DNA of 64,000 nucleotides from Gulosibacter sp. 10 (GCF_900163695.1 NZ_FUIC01000007.1:177535-241534), one strand, 5' to 3'. Numbered from the stretch's first letter, positions 48,769-59,115 are shown. The notes: generated from the letters alone by a model not told the origin. Made by a program: numbers and translations.

Positions 48769-49082
48769 GCGATCTTCCAGCAATGGCTGTGCCAATGGCG
48801 CCGATCGGCGAGAGCCGAGGCGTCGCCCATGATGTGATCCGCCTGCCAGGCGGCGATATGCGCCGTCCCCGGCATGATGTCGCCACTGCATCCGGGGCAG
48901 GTATAGACCTTCTGCGCCCGTTCGGCGCGAATCGGCTGCACCGTGTACTCGCGACCCCGCTTGAACTCCGTCCGTCGCATCCCGCCCTGCAGCCGCTCGA
49001 CATCGAGCGGCTGCCATTCCTGGTTGCGCTTGCTCTGACGCCGCCGAGAGTTCTCTCTGCGAGGACGATTCGAGCGGGCCAT
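48765..49082 (-). CDS. Small actinobacterial protein with zinc-binding HNH-like motif
   Basis: The 105-residue protein has a basic N-terminus (MARSNRPRRENSRRRQSKR), the conserved segment LQGGMRRTEFKRGREYTVQPI, and a treble-clef-like metal site with CPGC followed by WQADHIMGD and the final RRHWHSHCW. Homologues are widespread in actinobacteria and often labelled ATP/GTP-binding or HNH proteins, without firm functional evidence. The TAG stop lies within the first unit of the octamer array. The 244-bp gap upstream contains another repeat and no gene. Confidence 0.75.
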   Translation of the reverse strand: MARSNRPRRENSRRRQSKRNQEWQPLDVERLQGGMRRTEFKRGREYTVQPIRAERAQKVYTCPGCSGDIMPGTAHIAAWQADHIMGDASALADRRHWHSHCWKIA

Positions 49083-49127
49083 GCCCGACAGTCTAGCGAG
49101 CAGCAGGCCCTTCGCCCGAGCCCGAAC

Positions 49128-49157
49128 CCGGAACCGGAACCGGAACCGGAACCGGAA
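49128..49157. repeat. Hexamer tandem repeat (CCGGAA)5
   Basis: Five exact CCGGAA units in the gap upstream of the HNH-like gene. Confidence 0.85.
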
Positions 49158-49326
49158 CGAAGAACTAGGGAGCTAGGCACCAAGCACCAAGCAGCGCACA
49201 CTGCCCCTCCCCTCACCACGGCGTTCCATCCCGCGACCAGACGATGACGGCACCGACCTCGGGCCGTGGAAACGACAGCGACCCGCATCACAGCGGATGC
49301 GGGTCGCGGTCGTCGAATGCGGAGGT

Positions 49327-50079
<753 letters not shown>

Positions 50080-50191
50080 TCATCCCTCTCATCGAATCAA
50101 GAACGTCACCAACGATAACGGAATGGTTACGACGAGACAACAACCAGGTATCAACTCTCAGGTTGCGGGTGCCTGTGGACTGTTCCAGCAC

Positions 50192-50758
50192 CTAGCGAAT
50201 CGCAAGCATCACGTCGACGACGGCGTCGATGAGCAGATCGACCTGCCCTTCAGCATACCCGCGGCGACGCGAGTTGAAAGCCACGCCACGCGCCTCGCGC
50301 AGCGTCATCGGGGCCTTCCCCCGCAGGAAGTCGTCCACGCGGTCGACGAAGGCGTCGACCTCCGGCACCGAATAGCCCCGCTGGAAGATCGACACTCGGT
50401 CGAAACGCTGCCCCGGCCCCCGCTCGAGACGCTTGAGGACCGCCCGAGCGGCGTCCTTCGTCTCGGCGATGTACTCCTCTTTACCGATCTGCGCGATGCG
50501 CTCCTCCTGCTCGCGCACGGCGACGGCATCCTCGAGCCGTTCGAGCGCCGCGTCCACATGCGGAGCCGAATAGCCCTTCTTGCGCATCGTGAACGCGGTG
50601 TGGCGGATGCTCTTCGCGGTGAGTCGCTTGCCGCCGGACGCATTGTCGAAGTTCTCGTAGCGCTCACGCGCTACGGCGAGCGCACGCTCGACTTCGTCAC
50701 GGTCGTAGCCATACTCGCCACGGGGCGCTGTGGGGAAAGGGGCTTGGGAAGCAGTCAC
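50192..50758 (-). CDS. Small DivIVA-domain protein
   Basis: The 188-residue protein contains four copies of the short DivIVA-type motif Gly-Tyr-x-x-x-x-Val-Asp/Glu: YGYDRDEVERAL, KGYSAPHVDAAL, RGYSVPEVDAFV and RGYAEGQVDLLI. It has no long coiled coil and no membrane segment. Such proteins occur next to cell-division or lipid genes in actinobacteria, but their role is unclear. I prefer the GTG at 50758, which follows a CAGAAT box by 6 bases (leaderless pattern). The ATG at 50776 is the alternative. cdsA lies immediately upstream. Confidence 0.75.
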   Translation of the reverse strand: MTASQAPFPTAPRGEYGYDRDEVERALAVARERYENFDNASGGKRLTAKSIRHTAFTMRKKGYSAPHVDAALERLEDAVAVREQEERIAQIGKEEYIAETKDAARAVLKRLERGPGQRFDRVSIFQRGYSVPEVDAFVDRVDDFLRGKAPMTLREARGVAFNSRRRGYAEGQVDLLIDAVVDVMLAIR

Positions 50759-50803
50759 CCGTCTATTCTGCCCCATGACTCGCAGAACATGCGGTGAACG
50801 CGG

Positions 50804-51805
50804 TCACATCAGCGGCGCGGCCCAGAAATAGAGGGCGAAGGCCATCGCCCCCGAAGGCAGGATCGAATCCAGCCGATCGAAGAATCCGCCGTGGCCCGGC
50901 AGCCAGTTGGACATGTCCTTCACCCCGAGCGATCGCTTGATCATCGACTCGGTGAGGTCGCCTGCGGTCGCGGTGATGGTGAGCGCCGGCCCCATCACGA
51001 ATCCGAACCACCACGGCAGGCCGAGCAGGAAGTGGCCGAGCAGCACCGCGGCGAGGATCGCCAGCGCCGTGCCGCCTAGCGTGCCCTCCCACGTCTTGCC
51101 GGGACTCACCCGCGGAGCGAGCTTCGTCCGGCCGAAGCGGAGCCCCGTCGCATAGGCGCCCGTGTCCACGCAGACCACGACGACGATGAAGACGAGCGCC
51201 CACAGCTCTCCGCGGGGCTGCGCGACCAGCAGCGCGGTGAACGCGCCGAGGAACGTGGTGTAGAGCTGCACGAAGATGATGCACGCCGCGTCCTCGGCGA
51301 GCTGCCTGCCGGTGGGCCTGGGCGACTCGAAGAGCATCTGCACGCAGCGCCACAGCAGCACGAAGACGGTGCCGATCAGCAGCGATCCCCAGAGCCACGC
51401 GGCCCCGTACACGAACGCGACGGGGACCACGACGAGTGCCGCGATGGTGGACGGCACCCGAGGAACCCGCATGCCTCCGACCCGCATCGCCGTGGACAGC
51501 TCCACGACGAGCAGCGCCACCATCGCGACGCCGAACAGGATGAACCAGCGCTTGTCGAAGAGCAGCGATGCCAACACCGCACCGATGAGGCCGATCCCGA
51601 TGGCGACGGCGATCGCGAGGTTGCGGCCCGATCGCTCGTTGACCTTCTCGTTGAAGTCACGCGCCCTGCCCGTGAGCCGCTTGGCCTCCGCGCCGAGCGA
51701 TTCGAACGAGCGGGGCGTGTGCAGGGGGCCTCTCGAGTCGCCGGACGGCGGGGCGTCGAATTCCTCGTCGCCCCGCCGCGTCGCGTCCTGATCGGCCCCC
51801 GCCAT
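50804..51805 (-). CDS. cdsA: Phosphatidate cytidylyltransferase
   Basis: CdsA makes CDP-diacylglycerol from phosphatidate and CTP in the membrane. The 333-residue protein has a hydrophilic N-terminal stretch of about 60 residues, about eight membrane helices, and the complete signature from VSPGKTWEGTLGG through AGDLTESMIKRSLGVKDM to LPGHGGFFDRLDS. It is preceded by frr with a 2-bp gap and follows the conserved order pyrH-frr-cdsA. Confidence 0.95.
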   Translation of the reverse strand: MAGADQDATRRGDEEFDAPPSGDSRGPLHTPRSFESLGAEAKRLTGRARDFNEKVNERSGRNLAIAVAIGIGLIGAVLASLLFDKRWFILFGVAMVALLVVELSTAMRVGGMRVPRVPSTIAALVVVPVAFVYGAAWLWGSLLIGTVFVLLWRCVQMLFESPRPTGRQLAEDAACIIFVQLYTTFLGAFTALLVAQPRGELWALVFIVVVVCVDTGAYATGLRFGRTKLAPRVSPGKTWEGTLGGTALAILAAVLLGHFLLGLPWWFGFVMGPALTITATAGDLTESMIKRSLGVKDMSNWLPGHGGFFDRLDSILPSGAMAFALYFWAAPLM

Positions 51806-51807
51806 GA

Positions 51808-52362
51808 CTACACCTCGAGGAGGTCGGCTTCCTTCGCCTTGAGCGCCTCGTCGATGCGGTCGACGAACGACTTCGTGATCTTGTCGAGCTCCTTCTCGCC
51901 ACGAGCGATGTCGTCCTCGCCGATCTCGTCCTTGAGCGCCTCCAGGTCCGACTTGCTCTTGCGACGGATGTTGCGGACGGCGATGCGCGCGTCCTCGGCC
52001 TTGTCGCGGGCGAGCTTCACGTACTCCTGACGGCGCTCCTTGGTGAGCTCCGGCATGACGACGCGGATGAGGCTGCCGTCGTTCGTGGGCGTCACGCCGA
52101 GGTTCGGGTGCGACACGATCGTCTTCTCGATCTCCTTGAGCGCCGACTTGTCGTAGGGCGTGATGACGAGCATGCGCGCCTCGGGCTGCTGGAGCGACGC
52201 GAGCTGGCCGAGCGGAGTCGGGGTGCCGTAGTACTCGACGTTCAGTCGGTCGAAGAGCGCCGGGTTCGCGCGACCAGTCCGGATGTTCCCGAACTCCTCG
52301 TGCGCGTGCTCGACTGCCTTTTCCATTTTGTCCTTGGTATCGGCGATTACCTCAGAGATCAC
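51808..52362 (-). CDS. frr: Ribosome recycling factor
   Basis: Frr splits post-termination ribosomes together with EF-G. The 184-residue length is normal, with the hallmark [18 protein letters not shown] and the C-terminal helices. The GTG start is preceded by AAAGGACC. It lies 33 bp downstream of pyrH and 2 bp before cdsA. Confidence 0.97.
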   Translation of the reverse strand: MISEVIADTKDKMEKAVEHAHEEFGNIRTGRANPALFDRLNVEYYGTPTPLGQLASLQQPEARMLVITPYDKSALKEIEKTIVSHPNLGVTPTNDGSLIRVVMPELTKERRQEYVKLARDKAEDARIAVRNIRRKSKSDLEALKDEIGEDDIARGEKELDKITKSFVDRIDEALKAKEADLLEV

Positions 52363-52395
52363 GTTGTGGTCCTTTCGCTGCTGGGTCGTTCCATC

Positions 52396-53142
52396 CTACT
52401 GAGCCGTGGTGATGGCCGAGACACTGTTGGAGACGAGCGTGCCGATGTTCTCGCCGAGCAGCGCCCGTTCGATGCTGCCCGCCGGGTGCATGCCGAAGAC
52501 GCGCATGTCCATACTGTTGTCCATGCAGAGGCTGAACGCCGTCGAGTCGACGACCTTGAGCCCGCGCTGCAGCGCGTCCTGGTACGACACCTCGCGGATG
52601 AGCTTCGCGTCCTCGTCGGCGCGCGGGTCCGCGGTGTACACGCCGTCGACGCCGTTCTTCGCGACGAGCAGGGCGTCCGCGCGGATCTCGAGCGCACGCT
52701 GCGCGGCCACGGTGTCGGTGGAGAAGTACGGAAGCCCCGCCCCGGCGCCGAAGACCACGACTCGGCCCTTCTCCATGTGGCGCTCCGCCCGCAGCGGGAT
52801 GTAGGGCTCCGCGACCTGCCGCATCTCGATGGCCGACTGCACTCGCGCGGTGGCGCCCGCCTGCTCCAGGAAGTCCTGCAGCGCGAGCGCATTCATGACG
52901 GTCCCAAGCATGCCCATGTAATCGGCGCGGCCGCGATCCATCCCCGAGTTCGCCAGCTGCGCGCCGCGGAAGAAGTTGCCTCCGCCGACGACGATGGCGA
53001 CCTGGACGTGCTCCGCCGCCGCGGCGATCTCGCGCGCGATGTTGCCGAGCACCAGCGGGTCGACGCCGAGACCTCCACCTCCGAACGCCTCGCCCGAGAG
53101 TTTCAGCATGACGCGGCGCGATCGATTGGACGTGGTTGGCAT
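52396..53142 (-). CDS. pyrH: UMP kinase
   Basis: The 248-residue amino-acid-kinase-fold enzyme phosphorylates UMP to UDP. Motifs include [41 protein letters not shown] and [22 protein letters not shown] supports the ATG. The gene is separated from tsf by a strong hairpin. Confidence 0.97.
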   Translation of the reverse strand: MPTTSNRSRRVMLKLSGEAFGGGGLGVDPLVLGNIAREIAAAAEHVQVAIVVGGGNFFRGAQLANSGMDRGRADYMGMLGTVMNALALQDFLEQAGATARVQSAIEMRQVAEPYIPLRAERHMEKGRVVVFGAGAGLPYFSTDTVAAQRALEIRADALLVAKNGVDGVYTADPRADEDAKLIREVSYQDALQRGLKVVDSTAFSLCMDNSMDMRVFGMHPAGSIERALLGENIGTLVSNSVSAITTAQ

Positions 53143-53240
53143 TGCGCTCCTCAGTATCGGTACGTGGTTTCGGTCGTTGTGTGAAGTCGTTTCGTTGGCC
53201 GTAGTCAGACTACTGGCCGGTCTCGGTGAAAGCGCGGCGA

Positions 53241-53288
53241 AACGACTACGGGGCGGTCGGCATAGCTGCCGGCCACCCCGTAGTCGTT
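53241..53288. terminator. Hairpin between tsf and pyrH
   Basis: A 13-bp perfect stem (AACGACTACGGGG at 53241-53253 with 53276-53288) is extended by further GC pairs. It starts 16 bases after the tsf stop and should end or attenuate the rpsB-tsf transcript. Confidence 0.7.
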
Positions 53289-53304
53289 CAGGCGTCAGTG
53301 AGGA

Positions 53305-54165
53305 CTAGTCCTCCGAGCCTTCCTCGTTCTCGGCGCCCACGCCCACCTTGAGGCGTGCGAAGTCGACGATCTTGAGGCCGGCGCCCTCAGCGATCTTCCC
53401 GACGGTCTGCTTCGGGTCGCGGGCGTACTCCTGCTCGTTGAGGACGATCTGCTTGAAGTACGCGCCGAGACGGCCCTCGACGATCTTCGGCAGCGCGGCC
53501 TCGGGCTTGCCCTCGGCGCGGGTGAGGTCCTCGACCACCTTGCGCTCGCGCTCGATGTCCGACTCCGGCACGTCCTCGCGGTTGAGCACCGACGGGTTCG
53601 CGAAGGCGATGTGCTGCGCGATGCCGTGCGCGGTGTCCGCGTCCTCGCCCTCGTAGCCGACCACGACGCCGACCTGCGGCGGGAGGTCCTTCGAGGTGAG
53701 GTGCATGTAGATGTCGAACTTCTCGCCCTTGACCTGGCGGACGTTGCGGAGCTCGAACTTCTCGCCGATCACTGCGGCGACCTCCGAGACGTGGTCCGCG
53801 ACGGTCTTGCCGTCGAGGTCGGCGGCGAGCGCCTCCTCGGCGTTGGTCGCGCCGGCGGCGGCCGCGGCGTCGAGCACCTGGTTCGCGAGCTCGATGAACT
53901 TCTCGCCCTTGGCGACGAAGTCGGTCTCGCAGTTGAGCTCGATGATGGTCGCGGTGCCGTTGCCGTTTTCCTTCGCGGCGATCAGGCCCTCGGCGGCCGA
54001 ACGGTCAGCGCGCTTCGCGTTGCCCTTCGCGCCCTTGAGGCGCAGCAGTTCGATGGCCTTGTCCATGTCGCCATCGGCTTCGTCCAGAGCCTTCTTGGTG
54101 TCGGTCAGACCCGTGCCGAGCTTCTCGCGCAGCGCCTTGACGTCAGCAATGGTGAAGTTTGCCAT
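53305..54165 (-). CDS. tsf: Elongation factor Ts
   Basis: EF-Ts exchanges GDP for GTP on EF-Tu. The 286-residue protein has the N-terminal UBA-like domain with LREKLGTGLTDTKKALDEAD and the core signature IELNCETDFVAKGEKF. It follows rpsB by 20 bp. An upstream in-frame extension to 54300 is not conserved. Confidence 0.97.
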   Translation of the reverse strand: MANFTIADVKALREKLGTGLTDTKKALDEADGDMDKAIELLRLKGAKGNAKRADRSAAEGLIAAKENGNGTATIIELNCETDFVAKGEKFIELANQVLDAAAAAGATNAEEALAADLDGKTVADHVSEVAAVIGEKFELRNVRQVKGEKFDIYMHLTSKDLPPQVGVVVGYEGEDADTAHGIAQHIAFANPSVLNREDVPESDIERERKVVEDLTRAEGKPEAALPKIVEGRLGAYFKQIVLNEQEYARDPKQTVGKIAEGAGLKIVDFARLKVGVGAENEEGSED

Positions 54166-54185
54166 GTGGTTCGCTCTCCCTCTGG

Positions 54186-55031
54186 TTACTTGGTCTCGTC
54201 GGCCGCGGGGGCCTCGGCTGCAGTCTCTTCGGCTTCGGTAGCCGATTCCTGTGCAGCTTCCGCCTTCTGCTCGCCCTGCTTGAGCAGCTCGAGCTCCCAC
54301 TCGGCCAGCGGCTCGGCGGCCTCGGCGGCCTCGCCCGGCTTCTGGTGGCGGGTCATGAGACCTTCGGCGGCGGCGTCCGCGACGATGCGCGTGAGCAGCG
54401 CGACCGAGCGGATCGCGTCGTCGTTGCCCGGGATCGGGTAGTCGACGTCGTCGGGGTCGCAGTTGGTGTCGAGGATGGCGACGACCGGGATGCCCAGCTT
54501 CTTCGCCTCGTCGACCGCGAGGTGCTCCTTGTTGGTGTCGACGACCCAGAGCGCCGAGGGCGTGCGGCTCATGTTGCGGATACCGCCCAGGGTCTTCTCG
54601 AGCTTGTCGCGCTCGCGACGCTGGATGAGGAGCTCCTTCTTGGTGTAGCCCTTCGTCGTGTCCTCGAAGTCGACCAGGTCGAGCTCCTTGAGGCGGTTGA
54701 GGCGCTTCTGCACGGTCTGGAAGTTCGTGAGCAGACCGCCGAGCCAGCGCTGGTTCACGTAGGGCTGGTTCACGCGAGTCGCCTGCTCGGAGATCGCTTC
54801 CTGCGCCTGCTTCTTGGTGCCGACGAAGAGGATGGTGCCGCCGTGCGACACGGTCTCCTTGACGAAGTCGTAGGCCTTGTCGATGAAGGCGAGCGACTGC
54901 TGGAGGTCGAGGATGTAGATGCCCGAGCGGTCCGTGAAGATGAAGCGCTTCATCTTCGGGTTCCAGCGACGGGTCTGGTGTCCGAAGTGGACACCGGCGT
55001 CAAGCAGCTGACGCATCGAGACGACTGCCAT
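54186..55031 (-). CDS. rpsB: 30S ribosomal protein S2
   Basis: The 281-residue protein has the S2 signature [20 protein letters not shown] and the central [20 protein letters not shown]. The C-terminal tail of about 35 residues is Ala/Glu-rich, as usual in actinobacteria. AGGAG precedes the ATG. It starts the rpsB-tsf operon. Confidence 0.98.
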   Translation of the reverse strand: MAVVSMRQLLDAGVHFGHQTRRWNPKMKRFIFTDRSGIYILDLQQSLAFIDKAYDFVKETVSHGGTILFVGTKKQAQEAISEQATRVNQPYVNQRWLGGLLTNFQTVQKRLNRLKELDLVDFEDTTKGYTKKELLIQRRERDKLEKTLGGIRNMSRTPSALWVVDTNKEHLAVDEAKKLGIPVVAILDTNCDPDDVDYPIPGNDDAIRSVALLTRIVADAAAEGLMTRHQKPGEAAEAAEPLAEWELELLKQGEQKAEAAQESATEAEETAAEAPAADETK

Positions 55032-55364
55032 GGTCGTAGTCTCCTAGTGATCGGGCGCGCCGAGGGCGCGCATTGCGGTTGTCATCACCGGGCATCGAGC
55101 CGATGATCCTGGTGCCCGAGGAGCCGCCCACCTCGACGTCGCCGCCGAGGACCGTTGGGCGCACCTGAGCCGGGCACGCGAAGTCAGCCCGCTTTCGCCG
55201 ACTGCTAGGGAAACAATAGCGCGTTCCGGGCTCGGGCGACACCATCGGGACCTCCACAGGCGAGAGCCCCAGCGCAGTCGTGCCCGGCCGCTGTGGATAC
55301 GAGGCTTTCCACGGCTCGTCGTCCCCGCCGAGCGAGTCCGGCCCCGAGATCCGAGCATGGTGCC
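55032..55364. promoter_or_regulatory. Divergent promoter region of rpsB and the M23 gene
   Basis: 333 bp without a gene. The first 190 bases must hold the rpsB promoter and leader. I could not identify a reliable -10 box or an S2-binding structure. TGTGGATAC near 55292 is a one-mismatch DnaA box. Confidence 0.4.
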
Positions 55365-55949
55365 ATGATCACCGCCGCACATCAGCCCGATACCCGAATC
55401 CCGCGCCGGCTCGCGCTCGGCGCAGTCCTGGCGGCGCTCGCCCTCGCGGCCGGCGCCTCCCCCGTCGACGCGACGATCTCCCCGATGGAGGAGCCCGCGG
55501 CCGGGTCGCCTCGGACCATCGCGGGCGACGACGAGCCGGGCGTCTGGTCCTGGCCGGTCTCGCCGGTGCCCGAAGTCACCCGGCCGTTCGAGTTCCCCGA
55601 CCCCTACGGCCCCGGCCATCGGGGCATCGACCTCGCGGTCCCCGCGGGCGCCCCGGTCCTCGCGCCGGATGACGGCACGGTCCACTTCGCGGGCTGGGTC
55701 GTCGACCGTCCCGTGATGTCCGTCCGGCACCCGAACGGTCTCATCTCCAGCTTCGAACCGGTAGACGCCGTCGTGGAGGTCGGCGACGCCGTCATCCGCG
55801 GGCAGACCATCGCGACCGTCGCCGCCGAGCCCGCGCACGAGCCGTCCGGCGGCCTGCATCTCGGGGCCCGGGCCGACGGCGAGTACGTCGATCCGCTCTC
55901 GCTGCTCGGCGGCGCGCCCCGGGCCGTTCTGCTCCCGCTCGCGGGCTGA
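55365..55949 (+). CDS. Secreted M23-type peptidase-fold protein, probably inactive
   Basis: The 194-residue protein has a signal peptide (RRLALGAVLAALALAAGASP) and a compact M23 (LytM) domain with the first zinc motif GHRGIDLAVPAGAPVLAPDDG. The canonical HxH near the end is GLHLGAR: one His remains but the preceding catalytic His is Gly. Family knowledge says that position is the general base, so activity is doubtful. Many actinobacteria carry such a variant near rpsB. The ATG at 55365 is preferred over an in-frame ATG at 55293 because it directly precedes the signal peptide. Confidence 0.8.
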   Translation: MITAAHQPDTRIPRRLALGAVLAALALAAGASPVDATISPMEEPAAGSPRTIAGDDEPGVWSWPVSPVPEVTRPFEFPDPYGPGHRGIDLAVPAGAPVLAPDDGTVHFAGWVVDRPVMSVRHPNGLISSFEPVDAVVEVGDAVIRGQTIATVAAEPAHEPSGGLHLGARADGEYVDPLSLLGGAPRAVLLPLAG

Positions 55950-56060
55950 ACGGGTCGCAGATGCGCCGGACATCTCGGACTTCCGCCGACGCGGCACGAG
56001 CCGCCGCCCCTCGAACCCGCCCTTCCTGATCCACCCTCGCTCAACGATCCAAGGACGCCC

Positions 56061-57614
56061 ATGCACACGCACCACCCGCCGATCCCCGCCCCTCGATCAG
56101 CTCGACCGCCCGGCTCCGCCGCAACCGACCACGCGCTGCCGCTGCGCTGGTTCCTCGCCGCCGTCACGCTCGTGACCCTGTTCCTCGCCTGGTTCTGGAC
56201 CGGCACCGCGAGCGCCGGTGCGGCCGAGGAGGGCCCCGGCTATTCGCGGGACGGCAGCGCTGCCGCGTTCGTCGGCGCGCTCTCCTTCCAAGGGGTCAAC
56301 GCCTACTGCATCGAGCTCAGCAGGCCGTCGCCGATCGGCGCCCCCACGAGTGCGCTGTCCGAAGATGCACCGCTGCCCGCGCAGATCGCGGATCTCGAGG
56401 ATTCGACGCGAGCCCGGCTGCACTGGGCGATCTCGACCTTCGGCGTCTCGAGCGATCCGCGGGATGCGGCCGCGACCGCGATGTTCGTGTGGGAGACCGC
56501 CGACCCGGTGCACTACCGCGGCGACCAGCACTACCTGGAGCTGCTGCCGGCGGAGGTGCGCGACGAAGTGGCATCCCGGGTCGCGGCGATCCGAGCCGGC
56601 GCGTCGGAGATCGAGGTGGCGCCGACTCCGACCTCCGTGAAGGGCGAGCTCCTCTTCGACGAAGAGCGGGGCCTCACCCTCTCGATCGGCGAGGTCCCCG
56701 AGGGCATCGTGGCCGAGGTCTCCCTGACGAACGCGACTCGCGACGGCGAGCCGAGGTTCGAGGTCGGCCCGGCGGAGGCCCACTCGATCCCTCTCGAGCT
56801 CGCGCAGGATGCCGAAGACGTCGGCGTCGAGATCTCCGTTCGGTATGCGGAGGGCTACTGGTCCCCCGACGTGCGCGTCCTCGCGACGGAGGGGCACCAG
56901 CTGCTCATCCAGCGTGCCGAGGGATGGTTCTCGGCGAACCACACCGTCGTGGCGGTACCGGAGCGCACACCGGAGCCGGAGCCGTCGCCCGAAGCCGGGC
57001 CCGAGCCGAAACCGGAACCATCGCCCGAGCTCGAACCGTCGCCGGAGCCGTCGCCCGAGCCAAAACCGTCGCCGGAACTCGAATCGGAGCCGTCATCCCA
57101 GCCCGAACCGTCGCCCGGGCCGAAGCCGTCGCCGGAGCCGTCGCCCGAACCAAAACCGTCGCCGGAGCCGCAGCCGGAGCCGGAATCGAAACCGTCACCC
57201 CAACCCGAGTCCGGGCACGAGTCGTCGCCGGAGCCGAAATCTTCACCTGAGCCCGAACCTTCGCCCGGACCAGAGCCTTCGCCCGAGCCCGAGTCGTCGC
57301 AGGAACCCGAACCGTCAACAGCACCTGAGCCTGAGCCTTCGCCCGAGCCCAGCCCCTCGTCGAAGCCGACTCCGGAACCCGCGCCGACCGTCAAGCCCGA
57401 GCCCTCGAAGCCGGCGCCTTCCACGAGCCAGTCCTCGTCCCCGGAGTCCGGGGCGAAGCCCGACCAGGCGCCCGAAGCGCTGGCGCAGACCGGCACCGGT
57501 GGCACCGCGTGGTTCATCCCGGTAGGGATCGGCATCTCCCTGATCGGCCTCGGCGGTTGGCTGCTCTCGCGATCAGTCCGGCGGAAGAAGGATCAGGCCG
57601 ACCTCTGGCAGTGA
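56061..57614 (+). CDS. Sortase-anchored surface protein, thioester-like head and Pro/Glu stalk
   Basis: The 517-residue protein has an N-terminal signal/anchor segment (about 29-50), a head resembling TQXA thioester domains (Cys83 in [24 protein letters not shown] at 134-148) and a beta-rich region to about 300. A long Pro-Glu-Ser stalk (about 304-465, [13 protein letters not shown] type) leads to the sorting signal LAQTG at 474-478, a membrane helix and the basic tail RSVRRKK. LAxTG signals are usually read by class E sortases. The thioester Gln expected before the Trp appears to be Ala140, so the internal bond may not form. Likely an adhesin or cell-surface spacer. Confidence 0.82.
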   Translation: MHTHHPPIPAPRSARPPGSAATDHALPLRWFLAAVTLVTLFLAWFWTGTASAGAAEEGPGYSRDGSAAAFVGALSFQGVNAYCIELSRPSPIGAPTSALSEDAPLPAQIADLEDSTRARLHWAISTFGVSSDPRDAAATAMFVWETADPVHYRGDQHYLELLPAEVRDEVASRVAAIRAGASEIEVAPTPTSVKGELLFDEERGLTLSIGEVPEGIVAEVSLTNATRDGEPRFEVGPAEAHSIPLELAQDAEDVGVEISVRYAEGYWSPDVRVLATEGHQLLIQRAEGWFSANHTVVAVPERTPEPEPSPEAGPEPKPEPSPELEPSPEPSPEPKPSPELESEPSSQPEPSPGPKPSPEPSPEPKPSPEPQPEPESKPSPQPESGHESSPEPKSSPEPEPSPGPEPSPEPESSQEPEPSTAPEPEPSPEPSPSSKPTPEPAPTVKPEPSKPAPSTSQSSSPESGAKPDQAPEALAQTGTGGTAWFIPVGIGISLIGLGGWLLSRSVRRKKDQADLWQ

Positions 57615-57846
57615 CCGTGCCTGAGGACGATCGCCGCTGAGGCTCGCCGTCTGCGCGCTGGTGCGGGTGTCGGGACCGGCACCCGCACGGGCGCGGGCAA
57701 CGGGCAACGAGCGACGAGCGACGAGCAACGGCTCCACGGCTCCACGGCTCCACGGCTCCACGGCTCCACGCTGCCAACGTCGGCGCACAGCACAGCACAG
57801 CACAGCACAGCACAGCACAGCACAGGCCGACGATCCCGTCTCGCCC
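57615..57846. repeat. Intergenic region with two tandem arrays
   Basis: The gap between the surface-protein gene and xerC contains (GGCTCCAC)5 at 57730-57769 and (CACAG)8 at 57786-57825, plus a short GACGAGC repeat before them. No gene seen. Confidence 0.9.
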
Positions 57847-57880
57847 GAGCGGCTTCGGAACTCGTGTTCCGGAGCCGCTC
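57847..57880 (-). terminator. xerC terminator hairpin
   Basis: A 15-bp stem with one G-T pair (57847-57861 with 57866-57880) and a 4-base loop overlaps the xerC stop codon at 57879-57881. There is no T-tract. Confidence 0.6.
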
Positions 57881-58793
57881 AAGCGCGTGGATGCGCACGC
57901 AGATAGGTCTCGCGCAACCGTTCCGTCGAGACGTGGGTGTAGATCTGGGTCGTACCGAGGTCGGCATGACCGAGCAGCTCCTGCACGCCGCGAAGGTCGG
58001 CGCCGCCATCCAGCAGGTGCGTGGCCGCCGTGTGGCGGAAGGCATGCGGCCCCGACGGCCCCGAGCCGGGAGCGTGCTCCAACATCCTGCGCGCCAGCTC
58101 GTACACGGTCCGCGCGTTGATGCGGCCGCCTCGAGCGCCGATGAACAGCGCCTCTCCCGAGCCGTCGCGCACGAGCTCCGGTCGCCCGCGCCGCAGCCAA
58201 TCGGTGATGGCGTCCGCTGCGGGAGCGCCGAGCGGCACGACCCGCTCCTTGTCGCCTTTACCGATCACTCGAAGAATCCGCTCGTCGAGATCGAGGGAAT
58301 CGAGGTCGAGCGAGCACAGCTCCGCCACCCGGATGCCCGACGCGTACAGCACCTCGACCACGGCGAGATCGCGGATCGAGACGGGGTCCCCGGTTCCGGC
58401 CCGCGCACGAAGATCGCCGAAGATCTCCCCCATCGCGTCGGCCGAGACCATCCTCGGCAGCGAACGGCCGGCCTTCGGCGAGCGAAGCCGACGCGCCGCG
58501 TCCGGACCCCGCCCGGTGGACTTCAACCATGCCGTGAATCCGCGAGCGCTCGAGGCCCGCCGCGCGATGGTCGACGCCGCATAGCCCTCCTGGGACTCGG
58601 CCCACAGCCAGTCCCGGAAATGCTCGAGATCGAGCGCTTGGAGACGCACCGGAGCGTGCCGCTCTACGTGATCCGCGAAGCGCTGCAGATCGGACTCAAC
58701 GGCCCTGCACGTGTGCGCGGCCCGTCCGAGTTCGAGATCGAGCGCTCGCGCGTAGTCCCGGATCGCCTCCCGGAGTTCGCTCGCAGTCGCCAT
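57879..58793 (-). CDS. xerC: Tyrosine recombinase, XerC/D family
   Basis: The 304-residue protein has the SAM-like core-binding domain (about 1-95) and the catalytic domain with all active-site residues: Arg155 (SGIRVAEL), Lys179/Lys182 (GKGDKER), His250 and Arg253 (HAFRHTAATHLL), His276 (LLGHADLGTTQIYTH) and Tyr285. Xer recombinases resolve chromosome dimers at dif before cell division. Its position beside dprA and rpsB is the usual one for the chromosomal xerC of this group, which argues against a mobile-element integrase. Confidence 0.92.
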   Translation of the reverse strand: MATASELREAIRDYARALDLELGRAAHTCRAVESDLQRFADHVERHAPVRLQALDLEHFRDWLWAESQEGYAASTIARRASSARGFTAWLKSTGRGPDAARRLRSPKAGRSLPRMVSADAMGEIFGDLRARAGTGDPVSIRDLAVVEVLYASGIRVAELCSLDLDSLDLDERILRVIGKGDKERVVPLGAPAADAITDWLRRGRPELVRDGSGEALFIGARGGRINARTVYELARRMLEHAPGSGPSGPHAFRHTAATHLLDGGADLRGVQELLGHADLGTTQIYTHVSTERLRETYLRAHPRA

Positions 58794-59115
58794 GCTCCCA
58801 ATAGTAAGGAGCCGTGCCCTTCATGACATGCCCTTCATGAGTTAAGGAGCCGATGTGTCGATTGCAGGAGACCGCGCGAAGGATCACCGGGGGCACCGGC
58901 GGCGAGAGCGCGGACCGTGAAAATACCGGCCGCGAGAGCGCCGACCGCGAGAGCACCGACCGCGAGAGCACCGACCGCGAGAGCACCGACCACGGGAGCA
59001 CCGACCACGGGAGCACCGAGCGTGGAAACGCCGACCATCGGGCGCCGACCGCAGAGCCCCGGCCCCAGAGCCCCGGCTCCGAGAGCGCCGTTCCGCAGAT
59101 GGCATGCCGCGCCGC
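58794..59115. repeat. 15-bp tandem repeat between xerC and dprA
   Basis: Units of the type CGCGAGAGCACCGAC run in 15-bp steps from 58931 to about 59035 (three exact copies, the rest diverged to CACGGGAGCACCGAC and CGTGGAAACGCCGAC). Nearer xerC, the blocks TAAGGAGCC and TGCCCTTCATGA are each present twice (58806-58855). Read on the minus strand the array gives a pentapeptide-like Ala-Val-Gly-Ala-Leu pattern, but I see no gene start. Confidence 0.85.

Noticed and set aside
44900..49160. CRISPR arrays
   Set aside because: The repeats have 5-18 bp units directly abutting one another with no spacers, and there are no cas genes.
50080..50191. A c-di-AMP (ydaO-type) riboswitch upstream of the lytic transglycosylase
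   Set aside because: The gap is only 112 bp and shows neither the length nor the conserved core expected of that riboswitch.
57879..58793. xerC as integrase of a mobile element
   Set aside because: Gene order beside dprA and rpsB and the absence of a disrupted tRNA or foreign flank point to the chromosomal housekeeping recombinase.
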